DNA of 64,000 nucleotides from Hongsoonwoonella zoysiae. Lineage in GTDB: Bacteria; Pseudomonadota; Alphaproteobacteria; Rhizobiales; Stappiaceae. Made by a program: the position numbers and the translations under genes. Every line of letters begins with the position of its first letter. The first letter of the stretch is position 1. Below, piece after piece: positions 1 to 10,868 of this stretch. Below the pieces are notes generated by a model that ran no database searches, had not been told where the DNA came from, and saw nothing but the letters and a program-made list of their open reading frames with translations. The stretch is taken from positions 574,236-638,235 of the forward strand of contig NZ_JABRXF010000001.1 in assembly GCF_013266695.1 (NCBI RefSeq), written 5' to 3'.

Positions 1-1499
1 TGGAAACCGACGGGCTGACGGTCGATCCGGAAAAGCTTCTCCAGCTCCAGGCCGGCGAAAGCGTCACGCCGATTGAAGATTCCCGCCTTCTCGACTTCCC
101 GATCAATCCGGAACGTGTGGCGCCGGTGCTCCGCCGCCTCATTTCGCCGACGAAGACGCGCGCGCGCATCTACGATCCCGAAGGCATCCTGATCCTCGAT
201 TCGCGCCATCTTTACGCGCGCGGGCAGATCCTGCGCTTCGATCTTCCGCCGCCCGCGCCGGAGGAGCCTGGCCTGCTCGACCAGATCTGGGCGGACCTGA
301 AGCTCTGGTTCCGGCGCGGCGACCTTCCGCTTTACGAGGAGATCGGGGCCGGCAACGGGCGCGCTTATCCGGAGGTCGAGGCGGCCCTTGCCGGTTCGCC
401 GGCAAGCGTTGTCCGCGTTTCCCCGCGCGGAGAGCTTATCGTCTCCGTTGCCGTTCCCGTGCAGCGGTTCCGCGCGGTGCTTGGCTCGCTTCTTCTGTCC
501 ACGCAAGGCGGCGACATCGACGCGATCGTGCGGGCAGAAAGGCTTGCCATCATGCGCGTCTTCCTCGTCGCCGCCGTGGTCATGGTCGTCCTTTCGATCC
601 TGCTTGCCGGCACCATCGCCGGGCCCGTCCGCCGGCTTGCGGCAAGTGCGGAGCGCGTGCGCCGATCCATCAAGTCGCGCGAGGAGATTCCGGATTTCTC
701 CACCCGCCAGGACGAGATCGGCCATCTTGCCGGCGCGCTTCGCGAGATGACGAACGCGCTCTACAACCGCATGGATGCGATCGAAACCTTCGCCGCGGAT
801 GTGGCGCATGAGATCAAGAACCCGCTGACATCCCTGCGCAGCGCGGTCGAAACCCTGCCCCTTGCCAGAAACGAAAGCTCGCGCGAGCGCCTTTTGGAGA
901 TCATCCAGCACGACGTGCGCCGCCTCGACCGGCTGATCACCGACATTTCCGACGCTTCGCGCCTCGATGCGGAGCTTGCCCGCGCGGACGCGAGCCCCGT
1001 CGATGTGGCGACGCTCCTGCGCACGGTCGTCGACTTCGCCAATGAGCGCGCCGGGCCGGGTGCCGCCCCCGTCAAGCTCAAGGTGGAGGCGTCGCGCCAG
1101 CCCCATCCATACCGGATCATCGGCCACGACAGCAGGCTTGCCCAGGTCGTCAACAACCTCGTCGACAACGCACGCTCCTTCTCGCCGGAAGGCGGTGTTG
1201 TGCGCATAAACGCAAGGCGCGAGGAAGGTGCCGTGATCATCACCGTCGAGGATGACGGCCCCGGCATCCGGCCCGACGTTCTGGAGCGCATCTTCGAGCG
1301 CTTCTACACCGACCGGCCGGAGGATGACGGCTTCGGCAACAATTCGGGCCTTGGGCTGTCCATCACCCGCCAGATCGTCGAGGCGCATCGCGGCACGATT
1401 TCGGCCGAAAACCGCATGAAGGAAGACCCGCGAACGGGGGAAGAGAATGTCGCCGGCGCGCGCTTCACCGTCCGCCTGCCGGCGGACAACGCGAAATGA
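1..1499 (+). CDS. chvG: Sensor histidine kinase ChvG (ExoS-like), 5'-truncated by the window edge
   Basis: Membrane histidine kinase of the ChvG/ChvI (ExoS/ChvI) two-component system, which in rhizobia controls acid and envelope responses. The reading frame is open from base 3, so the annotated GTG at 117 is internal and the true start lies upstream of the window. In order one sees the end of a periplasmic domain, a transmembrane helix (MRVFLVAAVVMVVLSILLAG, about bases 552-611), a HAMP linker, the H-box (VAHEIKNPLTSLRSA), and an HATPase domain with N-box NLVDNARSFSPEGG, DDGPGIRPDV and the GLGLSITRQIVEAH glycine motif. The stop overlaps the hprK start (ATGA at 1496-1499), so the two are translationally coupled. 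chvG followed by hprK, EIIA and HPr is a conserved rhizobial order, which supports the call. Confidence 0.93.
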   Translation, partial: ETDGLTVDPEKLLQLQAGESVTPIEDSRLLDFPINPERVAPVLRRLISPTKTRARIYDPEGILILDSRHLYARGQILRFDLPPPAPEEPGLLDQIWADLKLWFRRGDLPLYEEIGAGNGRAYPEVEAALAGSPASVVRVSPRGELIVSVAVPVQRFRAVLGSLLLSTQGGDIDAIVRAERLAIMRVFLVAAVVMVVLSILLAGTIAGPVRRLAASAERVRRSIKSREEIPDFSTRQDEIGHLAGALREMTNALYNRMDAIETFAADVAHEIKNPLTSLRSAVETLPLARNESSRERLLEIIQHDVRRLDRLITDISDASRLDAELARADASPVDVATLLRTVVDFANERAGPGAAPVKLKVEASRQPHPYRIIGHDSRLAQVVNNLVDNARSFSPEGGVVRINARREEGAVIITVEDDGPGIRPDVLERIFERFYTDRPEDDGFGNNSGLGLSITRQIVEAHRGTISAENRMKEDPRTGEENVAGARFTVRLPADNAK

Positions 1500-1972
1500 G
1501 CCCCCGGACGCCCCCTGAAACCATTCACGCCACCTGCGTGGTCATCGGGTCGGCCGGCGTGCTGATTCGCGGATCGTCGGGAAGCGGCAAATCGAACCTC
1601 GGCGAGGAACTCGTCGACCGCGCGACGGCGCGCGGGCGCTTCGCGGCCTTCGTTTCCGACGACTATTGCCTGGGCGAGGCGGTGAACGGCCGCCTCGTCG
1701 TGCGCCCGCCCGAACCTCTGGAAGGCCTTTGGGAAAGGCGCGGCGAAGGCATCGTGCGCGTTTCCCATGAACCTGCGGCGGTCGCCCGCCTCGTGGTTGA
1801 CCTGGCACCGGTCGGCGAAATCGACCGTCTGCCGGAACAAGGCCACGGCCGCGAGGAAATACTGGGCGTGAAACTGCCCGTCATCCGCCTGCCCGAGGGG
1901 CGCGAAAGCCTGGATGCGCGCCGGGTCCTACGCTGGGTCTTCGAAGGTCCTCCACAGCTTGTGGAGGGATAA
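1496..1972 (+). CDS. hprK: Short HPr kinase/phosphorylase (C-terminal catalytic domain only)
   Basis: Predicted to phosphorylate the regulatory serine of HPr. At 158 residues it contains only the catalytic half of the Gram-positive enzyme (about 310 residues), as is normal for alphaproteobacterial HprK. A P-loop (GSSGSGKSN) follows the first strand and an acidic pair occurs in AFVSDDYCLGE, the usual catalytic region. The start overlaps the chvG stop, and the HPr and EIIA targets lie immediately downstream, matching the truncated PTS of rhizobia that links carbon state to ChvG/ChvI signalling. The last codons and the stop sit in a short inverted repeat (1949-1967). Confidence 0.9.
   Translation: MSPRTPPETIHATCVVIGSAGVLIRGSSGSGKSNLGEELVDRATARGRFAAFVSDDYCLGEAVNGRLVVRPPEPLEGLWERRGEGIVRVSHEPAAVARLVVDLAPVGEIDRLPEQGHGREEILGVKLPVIRLPEGRESLDARRVLRWVFEGPPQLVEG
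1949..1967 (+). terminator. Inverted repeat at the 3' end of hprK
   Basis: CCTCCACA / TGTGGAGG form an 8-bp stem with a 3-nt loop (GCT), ending just before the hprK stop. No clear T-run follows, so it may act as a weak terminator or mRNA-stability hairpin separating chvG-hprK from EIIA-HPr. Confidence 0.35.
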
Positions 1973-2097
1973 AGGATACGGCAGGTGCCGATTTTTCTTG
2001 CACTGCCGCGCCACCTTGCCGAAATTGGGCGCTCCGTTTTAGGGGCTTGATCCTGATCCGCATTCGGTTTTCAGTGTTGACCGGCGGCGGGGCGGAA

Positions 2098-2128
2098 CCC
2101 GAAAGACAAACTTGAGCCCGAAAGACAA
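2098..2128 (+). repeat. Direct repeat upstream of the PTS EIIA gene
   Basis: CCCGAAAGACAA occurs at 2098-2109 and again at 2117-2128, a 19-bp period. It lies in the leader 47-78 bases before the EIIA ATG. Two turns of helix between copies would suit a regulator site, but no known motif was recognised. Confidence 0.4.
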
Positions 2129-2175
2129 CGTGAAAAGGACGCGACGGACATGCGCGGACAAGGCACGCATAGGGT

Positions 2176-2580
2176 ATGATCGGTCTCGTACTCGTCACCC
2201 ACGGCCAATTGGCGAAAGAATTCCAATCGGCGCTGGAGCATGTCGTCGGCCCTCAGGATCAGGTCGACACGATCTGCATCGGCCCCGATGACGATATGGA
2301 ACAGCGCCGGCAGGATATCCTGAAAGCCGTCGAAAACGTCAACGACGGTTCAGGCGTCGTTCTCCTCACCGACATGTTCGGCGGCACGCCTTCCAATCTG
2401 GCGATCTCCGTCATGGACGGCACGACGATCGAGGTCGTGGCGGGCGTCAACTTGCCGATGCTGATCAAGCTTGCAAGCGTGCGCGGCGAAATGAAGCTCG
2501 CCGAGGCGGTGGACGAAGCGCGCAAGGCCGGGCAGAAGTACATTTCGGTTGCCAGCCAGGTCCTGTCGGGCCAGGGCTGA
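2176..2580 (+). CDS. PTS mannose-type EIIA component
   Basis: Cytoplasmic EIIA(Man)-family phosphocarrier (134 residues) that accepts phosphate from HPr. The N-terminus MIGLVLVTHGQLAKEF carries the conserved phospho-acceptor histidine (His9), and TDMFGGTPSNLA is the family signature around residues 63-74. No EIIB/C/D permease lies nearby, so, as in other rhizobia, the protein is probably regulatory rather than part of a sugar importer. HPr follows 20 bases downstream in the same unit. Rhizobial homologues are often called ManX or PtsIIA. Confidence 0.9.
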   Translation: MIGLVLVTHGQLAKEFQSALEHVVGPQDQVDTICIGPDDDMEQRRQDILKAVENVNDGSGVVLLTDMFGGTPSNLAISVMDGTTIEVVAGVNLPMLIKLASVRGEMKLAEAVDEARKAGQKYISVASQVLSGQG

Positions 2581-2599
2581 GCGCCAGGGCTTACGGGAT

Positions 2600-2899
2600 A
2601 TGGATGGACCGGTGAACGAAAAGACTGCCGAGTTGAAGCGCGAGTTGAAGATCGTGAATCGCCGCGGTCTGCATGCCCGGGCCTCCGCCAAATTCGTCAA
2701 GCTGGCCGAAACCTTCAATGCCGATGTGACGATCACCAAGGACGGACAAAGCGTCGGCGGCACGTCGATCATGGGGCTTATGATGCTCGCCGCCTCGCCC
2801 GGCTGCTCCATCCTCGTGGAAGCGACGGGGCCTGATGCCCGCGCCGCGCTGGAAGCGCTGTCCGATCTCGTGTGCGACGGTTTCGGCGAGACGGATTGA
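2600..2899 (+). CDS. Phosphocarrier protein HPr
   Basis: HPr-family protein. The ATG at 2600 (MDGPVNEK...) gives 99 residues; an earlier in-frame ATG at 2549 would overlap the EIIA gene and add an Arg-rich stretch absent from the family, so it was not used. The EI phosphorylation site is His25 in NRRGLHARASAKF. The HprK site is Ser56 in GGTSIMGLMMLAAS, matching Ser46 of Gram-positive HPr. Both sites being intact agrees with hprK and EIIA in the same block. In many rhizobia ahcY follows; here a foreign-looking AT-rich gene follows instead. Confidence 0.93.
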   Translation: MDGPVNEKTAELKRELKIVNRRGLHARASAKFVKLAETFNADVTITKDGQSVGGTSIMGLMMLAASPGCSILVEATGPDARAALEALSDLVCDGFGETD

Positions 2900-2936
2900 A
2901 AAAGCGGATCTCGAGCTGCGCTGCAAGTGGCGCGCT

Positions 2937-3710
2937 TTAACCAGTATGAATGTAGAGAAAGTTATCGCCGGGAAACTTCTCTCGCAATGTATATCCATGC
3001 CTTTTTAAAATCTTATTCGTTTCGTGAAATTTATTTGCAAACGTCTCAACGAATATGATTGGCTTATGCCTTTCGATCGTCTTATCGGCTCCTTTGAGTA
3101 CTTCTACCTCAAATCCCTCGGTATCTATTTTAAGCATACCGATTTTATTTTCTTCCGAAATGAACCCGTCAATTGAAATCAGGCTAAGTTCTCCGGCCTC
3201 ATCATGCCGCAGCCTGGTCGCCCCTATATTGCTTGCGCTGAAGCGGTCGATGCGCGCCTTCGAAGGCTTATCGGAAACGCCAAAATTGTGAGCCGAAATC
3301 TGGGCGTTTATATTATTTGCTTCGATATTTTTTTTAAGAATTTCAAAAGTGGAACTCACCGGCTCGAAACAAACGATCTTCCTGTTTGGGCTTTTCCGGG
3401 CCCAATAGAGCGCATGATTTCCGATATTGGCTCCAATATCGAGGATCGTCGCATCCTCAGGGACGTATTTCTCTATACTTTCTAGTATTTCTTGTTCATA
3501 AAACCTTCTAGAAGAGTATATAATTTTTTGTATTTCATCATCGAAAAGATTTGGAAGATGAAATATCGTATTATCTTCAGTTTTTATACTAAATTCGAAA
3601 GCTTTATTTTCAGATATAAATCTTTTAATTATTTCAATATCCCGATTCAACGCCTGAATCGACTTTGTTCTTTTGATGAAACTATTTATAAATTTGAATC
3701 TTTGAGACAT
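2937..3710 (-). CDS. FkbM-family SAM-dependent methyltransferase (AT-rich, probably acquired)
   Basis: Protein of 257 residues with the FkbM layout: SAM-binding motif I (ILDIGANIGNHALYWA, about residue 92), an acidic strand end (VCFEPVSSTFEIL), SIDGF, the FkbM signature MLKIDTEGFEVEVLKGA and IIFVET. The family O-methylates sugars, lipids or secondary metabolites; the substrate here is unknown, surface polysaccharide modification being one option. The gene is strikingly AT-rich with many AAA/ATA/TTT codons, unlike every neighbour, and it runs against the PTS genes. Its ATG (3708-3710) follows AGGAA at about 10 bases. Base composition and isolation suggest horizontal transfer. Confidence 0.88.
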   Translation of the reverse strand: MSQRFKFINSFIKRTKSIQALNRDIEIIKRFISENKAFEFSIKTEDNTIFHLPNLFDDEIQKIIYSSRRFYEQEILESIEKYVPEDATILDIGANIGNHALYWARKSPNRKIVCFEPVSSTFEILKKNIEANNINAQISAHNFGVSDKPSKARIDRFSASNIGATRLRHDEAGELSLISIDGFISEENKIGMLKIDTEGFEVEVLKGADKTIERHKPIIFVETFANKFHETNKILKRHGYTLREKFPGDNFLYIHTG

Positions 3711-4056
3711 GCAAAATCAATTCCTGAACTTTAGCTCCGGCAGATGCGGCATACTGCAGCCTCCCACTCGGGCGGCATTCGGCGAAGGACCGCGAACAGA
3801 GCTTGCCTGGCCCGCGAAACCGTGAGCCCTGCCGGTATGTTGAGTTGGTAGATCAAGCTCCGGTGGGATAAATGACGTTGCGTTGGTCAACCTAAAATCT
3901 GTCAAAAGGCATTTGATGGCCTTCAAGTTGCCGTGATTTATCAAATCATCCCAAACTACCGACGTTGGGCCGACAGCCCGGGCTTCCGGGCGGAGCTCGT
4001 GAATTCCTTTTGCCTTTATATTTTTCAGCCTGAACGGTGCCGCAGCACGACGCGCC
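3711..4056. other. Intergenic flank of the FkbM gene; no convincing gene
   Basis: About 345 bases between the FkbM start and the transglycosylase stop. Open frames exist on both strands, but none has a ribosome site or a recognisable protein. Composition changes from AT-rich to normal along the stretch, so it may be the scar of the insertion that brought in the FkbM gene. No flanking direct repeats or tRNA remnant were seen by eye. Confidence 0.5.
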
Positions 4057-5250
4057 TCACAACTTCGCCAGCAATCCCGCCGTCGGCCAGCCATCGGCCG
4101 GCAATCCAAGGCGTGCCTGCTCCGCGCGAACGGCCGCGCGCGTGCCGCTGCCCAGTATCCCGTCGATCCCGCCGACGTCGTAGCCCTTCGCCTGAAGCTT
4201 CTGCTGCAACGCCATCATCTGCGCGTCACTCAGGCCCGGGTCCGGGTTTCCGGCATCATAGGGCGGTGCTCCGGCCAGGCGCGTGGCGAAATAGGCGGCG
4301 GATGTCGTGTAGATGAAGGACTGGTTCCACTGCAGGTAGATATTGAAATTCGGATAGGCGAGGAATGCCGGACCGTTACGCCCTTGCGGAAGAAGCAGCG
4401 AGGCCCGCAGATTTCCCGAAGGCAAGGGGCCTGAACGCGGCTGAACGCCGAGCCGCGCCCAGTCCGCCACGGTTTTGGATGTGTGAAGACCAGCCTCCTG
4501 CCATGGCAGGCTGGATGGCGTCTTGACTTCCTGCAGCCAGGGTTCGCCGCGCCGCCAGCCGAGGCTCTGGATGAAATGCGCCGCCGTCATGATGGCGTCC
4601 GGGGCGCTCGTTTTCAGCGTTACATGCCCGTCCCCGTCGCCGTCGATGCCGTAGCGCACGATATCTTCGGGCAGCATCTGCACCTGCCCGATTTCGCCCG
4701 CCCACGCCCCTGTGGTGCGGCGCGGGTCGAGGTCGCCATGCTGCACCATTTCGATCGCCGCCAGAAGCTGCGGGCGGAAAAGTTCGGGCCTCCGGCAATC
4801 ATGGGCAAGGGTTGCCAGCGCGTTCACGGTGTTGAAGTCGCCCTGCACCGCGCCGTAGTCGGTTTCAAGGCCCCAGAATGCGGTTATCACCGGTGCCGGC
4901 ACGCCGTAGTCGCGCTCGGCACGGGCGAAGACACTCGCGTATTTCTGCATGTTCGCCGCGCCATGCTTCAGCCGGTATCCGTTGACCGAGCGTTTGGAGA
5001 ACTCCAGGAAGGTCTGCTTGAAGACGCCCTGCCGGCGGTCGAGGGAAAGCACCTTGCGGTCGACGGAGGCGCCGGAAAGCGTGGCGTCGATCGCCCGTTC
5101 CGATAGCCCCTTGGAAAGCGCTTCCTGCTTCACCCCTTGCAGGAATGCTCGAAAATCGCCGCCACAGCCTTGCCCCGCGGCCTGCCCCGCGAAAAGTGCC
5201 GCGACCGCGCCAACGACGGTTCCTGCTGCCAGACGTCGCGCTCTTTTCAT
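4057..5250 (-). CDS. Lytic murein transglycosylase, MltB-like, with C-terminal peptidoglycan-binding domain
   Basis: Periplasmic enzyme that cleaves peptidoglycan between MurNAc and GlcNAc with anhydro-product formation. The ATG at 5250 (MKRARRLAAG...) is chosen because GGGAGAAGG precedes it and a signal peptide (AAGTVVGAVAALFAGQAAG) follows; the longer frame to 5298 lacks both. The SLT_2/MltB domain carries the catalytic glutamate in AFWGLETDYGAVQGDFN and the conserved QVQMLPEDIVRYGIDGDGDG block. A PG_binding_1 domain closes the protein (LQAKGYDVGGIDGILGSGTR). Total 397 residues, usual for alphaproteobacterial homologues. It is divergent from gyrB. Confidence 0.92.
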   Translation of the reverse strand: MKRARRLAAGTVVGAVAALFAGQAAGQGCGGDFRAFLQGVKQEALSKGLSERAIDATLSGASVDRKVLSLDRRQGVFKQTFLEFSKRSVNGYRLKHGAANMQKYASVFARAERDYGVPAPVITAFWGLETDYGAVQGDFNTVNALATLAHDCRRPELFRPQLLAAIEMVQHGDLDPRRTTGAWAGEIGQVQMLPEDIVRYGIDGDGDGHVTLKTSAPDAIMTAAHFIQSLGWRRGEPWLQEVKTPSSLPWQEAGLHTSKTVADWARLGVQPRSGPLPSGNLRASLLLPQGRNGPAFLAYPNFNIYLQWNQSFIYTTSAAYFATRLAGAPPYDAGNPDPGLSDAQMMALQQKLQAKGYDVGGIDGILGSGTRAAVRAEQARLGLPADGWPTAGLLAKL

Positions 5251-5467
5251 GAGCCTTCTCCCGTATCCCTGCCGTGACGCCAATTGGCCCAACCGCACAC
5301 GGCGAAGTCAAGTCCGCTCATGAAACCGGACGTGACTGCGCTGCCCCCCGGCAACGAGGCGATTGCCTTTAAAAACCCATGTTTTTTAAGGAAAACCGAT
5401 GCATTCACATGCCCGGGAATGCGGCTTCGGTTGAACGCTGCGCACAAGGCCGTATAACCGGGTGTGA

Positions 5468-7951
<2,484 letters not shown>

Positions 7952-7975
7952 GCAGTTTACGTGACGACATTTATA

Positions 7976-8000
7976 ACGGCCGGAGCCTCACTCCGGCCGT
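7976..8000 (+). terminator. Hairpin terminator after gyrB
   Basis: ACGGCCGGAG (7976-7985), loop CCTCA, CTCCGGCCGT (7991-8000): a perfect 10-bp GC-rich stem starting 25 bases after the gyrB stop. The following tract is TTGTGCATTCT, a weak T-run. Confidence 0.75.
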
Positions 8001-8220
8001 TGTGCATTCTCCGCATGGTTGGATTTCTGAGGAATTTTCGTTTCCCGTAAATGCATCCGAATGTCCCCGAAATTCACCTTTTTCGCCGCCGCGGGGATAG
8101 CGCCGCTTTAAGCCAGCACCCATTTCAGGCCGGATTTCGGTGCGCGTCTCGCGAAAGGCGTGAAATTAATCGGCACATTGCAAATCCGTCAGGTATTTTT
8201 CAGCAAAAACATCAAGGTTA

Positions 8221-8249
8221 TTGACACGAGACCGCGTCTATGGATTAAT
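8221..8249 (+). promoter_or_regulatory. Sigma-70-type promoter for the ROK regulator
   Basis: TTGACA (8221-8226), a 17-base spacer and ATTAAT (8244-8249) make a near-consensus promoter. It points at the ROK gene, whose GTG is about 98 bases downstream and is preceded by GGGAGG. The -10 overlaps an inverted repeat (8244-8268), so repressor binding there would block it. Confidence 0.6.
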
Positions 8250-8268
8250 TAAATCAACTGGAATTAAT
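8244..8268. promoter_or_regulatory. Candidate operator: AT-rich inverted repeat over the -10 box
   Basis: ATTAATT (8244-8250), 11-base spacer, AATTAAT (8262-8268): exact 7-bp inverted repeat. Its AT-richness, symmetry and overlap with the promoter fit autoregulation by a ROK-type dimer, though no ROK consensus can be verified by eye. Confidence 0.45.
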
Positions 8269-8346
8269 TAGTTTCGGCATAATGGCGCGGCTAGGCAACC
8301 GCGTAATAATTATCATAATAATAAGCCGAAGCGAAGGGAGGACAAA

Positions 8347-9669
8347 GTGACGAAGCGGCCTCGGGTCGGTCGCGGCTCCAATTCGGTTCAGCTGCGCCGA
8401 TACAACGAGCGGATCGTTCTCCAGGTGCTGCGCCGCGTCGGCGAAGCCTCGAAGGCGGAACTCGCCCGCCTCGCCAATCTTACCAATGCCGCGATCGGCG
8501 GAATCATCCAGGAACTGGAGGCCGGCGGCCTTATTCGAACCATCGGCAAACGCCACGACGGCGGCCGCGGCCAGCCGGCGACGATCTTGCGCCTTGACGC
8601 AGCAGGCGCCTTCGGTTTCGGAGTTCGGCTAGATCGGACGTCCATCGAGACCGTTCTGGTCGACTTTTCCGGCAGGGTCATCGGCCGCAGAGCGCACGAC
8701 CGCATCCTGCCGACACCCGATAAAGCCTGCGAAATAATCTCCCGTGACATCGACAACCTCCTGGAATTGCTGGATGAATCCCAGCGCGAGCGGGTAACGG
8801 GCGTCGGCCTCGGCATACCCTTCAACCTGGGTGCATGGCTGCATGAGCTCGGTCTTCCGGGCGACACGTTTCGCCTTTGGGACGATGTCGACTTTCGCAG
8901 GCTGCTGGAAGGGGCGCTGCCTTTCCCGGTCTTCTGCGAAAACGACGCAACTGCTGCGACAATCGCCGAACTTTTCTATGGCGTCGGTCGCCAACACGAT
9001 GATTTCCTTTACGTTTTCATCGGCCCGGCGATCGGCGGCGGCGTCGTGACCGGTGGCGATTGCCTGCGCGGCGTCTCCGGCAATGCCGGCCATTTCGCGG
9101 TCATGCCCGTCCCGCCGAGCAAGCTCCCATCCGCGCCGAAACCCTCCGGTCCCTGGGATCTTCTCATTACGCGCGCATCGCTCGCCGCCCTCACCCGGCA
9201 TCTGGCCTTTCGCGGCATTGCGACCGCCAGCCGCACGGACCTCGAGCAGGCGGTGGAAACAGGTCAGCCAGCCGTGGTCGAATGGCTCGACGACTGCATC
9301 GACGCGCTTCTTCCCGCCGTCTGGTCGGCCCACGCCATCGTCGACGTATCGATACTGGTAATCGACGCGGATATTGATGGAGGCCTGATCGAACAGCTCA
9401 TGTCGCGCCTTCGCCAGGCCATGGCCAATACCGCGCCGGAGGCACGCAAGCCGCCAATGATCGAGCGCGGATCGTTCGGCCCGGATGCGGGGGCGATCGG
9501 CGCCGCCAGCCTGCCGATGTTCTTCAACTTCTCGCCCAGGGCCTCGATCCTGACGGGCGACGACCCGGGGCAAGGCGAAGGGCCGGCGTCAGCCGGCACG
9601 GCCGAACTCCGCTCTCAGACACGCACGGAAGCCGGACTGGTCAGCTCCCGTGCGTCACCACCACGATAG
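8347..9669 (+). CDS. ROK-family transcriptional regulator (probable regulator of the frc operon)
   Basis: 440-residue regulator with an N-terminal winged helix-turn-helix ([35 protein letters not shown], residues about 25-60, in segments) fused to a sugar-kinase-like ROK domain ([49 protein letters not shown]). Such proteins sense sugars or sugar phosphates. The start is GTG after GGGAGGACAAA. It ends 17 bases before frcB, so it is probably cotranscribed or closely linked with the fructose transporter, as FrcR is in Sinorhizobium. Inducer unknown; fructose or fructose-6-phosphate is inferred from context. Confidence 0.85.
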   Translation: MTKRPRVGRGSNSVQLRRYNERIVLQVLRRVGEASKAELARLANLTNAAIGGIIQELEAGGLIRTIGKRHDGGRGQPATILRLDAAGAFGFGVRLDRTSIETVLVDFSGRVIGRRAHDRILPTPDKACEIISRDIDNLLELLDESQRERVTGVGLGIPFNLGAWLHELGLPGDTFRLWDDVDFRRLLEGALPFPVFCENDATAATIAELFYGVGRQHDDFLYVFIGPAIGGGVVTGGDCLRGVSGNAGHFAVMPVPPSKLPSAPKPSGPWDLLITRASLAALTRHLAFRGIATASRTDLEQAVETGQPAVVEWLDDCIDALLPAVWSAHAIVDVSILVIDADIDGGLIEQLMSRLRQAMANTAPEARKPPMIERGSFGPDAGAIGAASLPMFFNFSPRASILTGDDPGQGEGPASAGTAELRSQTRTEAGLVSSRASPPR

Positions 9670-9686
9670 ACCAGGGAGGAAAACAC

Positions 9687-10715
9687 ATGATCCGCAAGCT
9701 CCTAATGACCGGCTCCGTCCTTGCAACCATGGGCGCAATGGCAGCCATTGCCCCGGCGCAGGCCGAGGACATCACCGCCTGCCTCATCACCAAGACGGAC
9801 ACCAATCCGTTCTTCGTGAAGATGAAGGAAGGCGCCACCGCCAAGGCCGATGAACTCGGCATCACGCTGAAATCCTACGCCGGCAAGATCGACGGCGACC
9901 ATCAGAGCCAGGTGGCGGCGATCGAAACCTGCATTGCCGACGGTGCGAAGGGTATTCTGCTCACCGCCTCCGACACCAAGGCGATCGTCGACAGCGTCAA
10001 GCAGGCGCGCGATGCCGGCATCCTCGTGATCGCGCTCGACACGCCGCTTGAGCCGATCGATGCCGCCGACGCGACATTCGCGACCGACAATTTCAAGGCC
10101 GGCGAGCTGATCGGCCAATGGGCGGCGGCCTCGCTCGGAGATGCCGCGAGCGATGCGAAGATCGCCCTGCTCGACCTCGCCGTCAGCCAGCCGTCGGTCG
10201 GCGTGCTGCGCGACCAGGGCTTCCTCACCGGCTTCGGCATCGACGTGAAAGACCCGAACAAGTGGGGTGACGAGGACGACTCGCGCATCGTCGGCCACGA
10301 CGTGACTGCGGGCAACGAGGAAGGCGGCCGCACGGCCATGGAAAACCTCCTCACCAAGGATCCCACCATCAACGTGGTCTACACGATCAACGAGCCGGCG
10401 GCCGCCGGCGCCTATGAGGCGCTCAAGGCCGTGGGCCGCGAAAACGACGTCCTGATCGTGTCGGTGGACGGTGGCTGCCCGGGCGTTCAGAATGTCCAGG
10501 ACGGCATCATCGGCGCGACTTCGCAGCAATACCCTCTGCTCATGGCATCGCTCGGCATCGAGGCGATCAAGGCCTGGGCCGACAGCGGCGCCAAGCCGGA
10601 GCCGACGGAAGGCAAGAACTTCTTTGACACTGGCGTTTCCCTCGTGACCGACAAGCCCGCTCCCGGCGTCGAATCCATCGACACCAAGGAAGGCATGGAC
10701 AAGTGCTGGGGCTGA
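9687..10715 (+). CDS. frcB: Fructose-type sugar ABC transporter, periplasmic binding protein
   Basis: Binding protein of the CUT2 (ribose/fructose) ABC family, 342 residues. A signal peptide spans about residues 1-26 (ending APAQAED). The mature part has the Peripla_BP_4 pattern: [36 protein letters not shown], and [17 protein letters not shown] near the hinge. GGGAGG lies 8 bases before the ATG. It is the first transporter gene in the order binding protein, permease, ATPase, kinase, which matches Sinorhizobium frcBCAK (fructose, also mannose and ribose). A strong hairpin after the gene probably raises its transcript level relative to frcCA. Confidence 0.88.
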   Translation: MIRKLLMTGSVLATMGAMAAIAPAQAEDITACLITKTDTNPFFVKMKEGATAKADELGITLKSYAGKIDGDHQSQVAAIETCIADGAKGILLTASDTKAIVDSVKQARDAGILVIALDTPLEPIDAADATFATDNFKAGELIGQWAAASLGDAASDAKIALLDLAVSQPSVGVLRDQGFLTGFGIDVKDPNKWGDEDDSRIVGHDVTAGNEEGGRTAMENLLTKDPTINVVYTINEPAAAGAYEALKAVGRENDVLIVSVDGGCPGVQNVQDGIIGATSQQYPLLMASLGIEAIKAWADSGAKPEPTEGKNFFDTGVSLVTDKPAPGVESIDTKEGMDKCWG

Positions 10716-10734
10716 TCTGAACCGGAAAAAAGAG

Positions 10735-10761
10735 GGCGAGGCGGCATCAGGCCGCCTCGCC
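10735..10761 (+). terminator. Intercistronic hairpin between frcB and frcC
   Basis: GGCGAGGCGGC, loop ATCAG, GCCGCCTCGCC: an 11-bp perfect stem, 20 bases after the frcB stop. A T-run is absent, so partial termination or protection of the frcB mRNA is the likely role, as is usual after binding-protein genes. Confidence 0.65.
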
Positions 10762-10868
10762 GCCCACGGAAGCGCCGACAAGACGAAGCCGTATCCGGAA
10801 AGGGGCGAAAGCAGCCAATTCGCAACGCCTGAGAGCCCCGCTTCCGACCATTAAGGGTGGAGACAACC

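Noticed and set aside
3717-4109. 130-codon minus-strand open frame between the FkbM gene and mltB
   Set aside because: Its only upstream ATG lies inside mltB, it has no ribosome site and no familiar motif; treated as non-coding flank.
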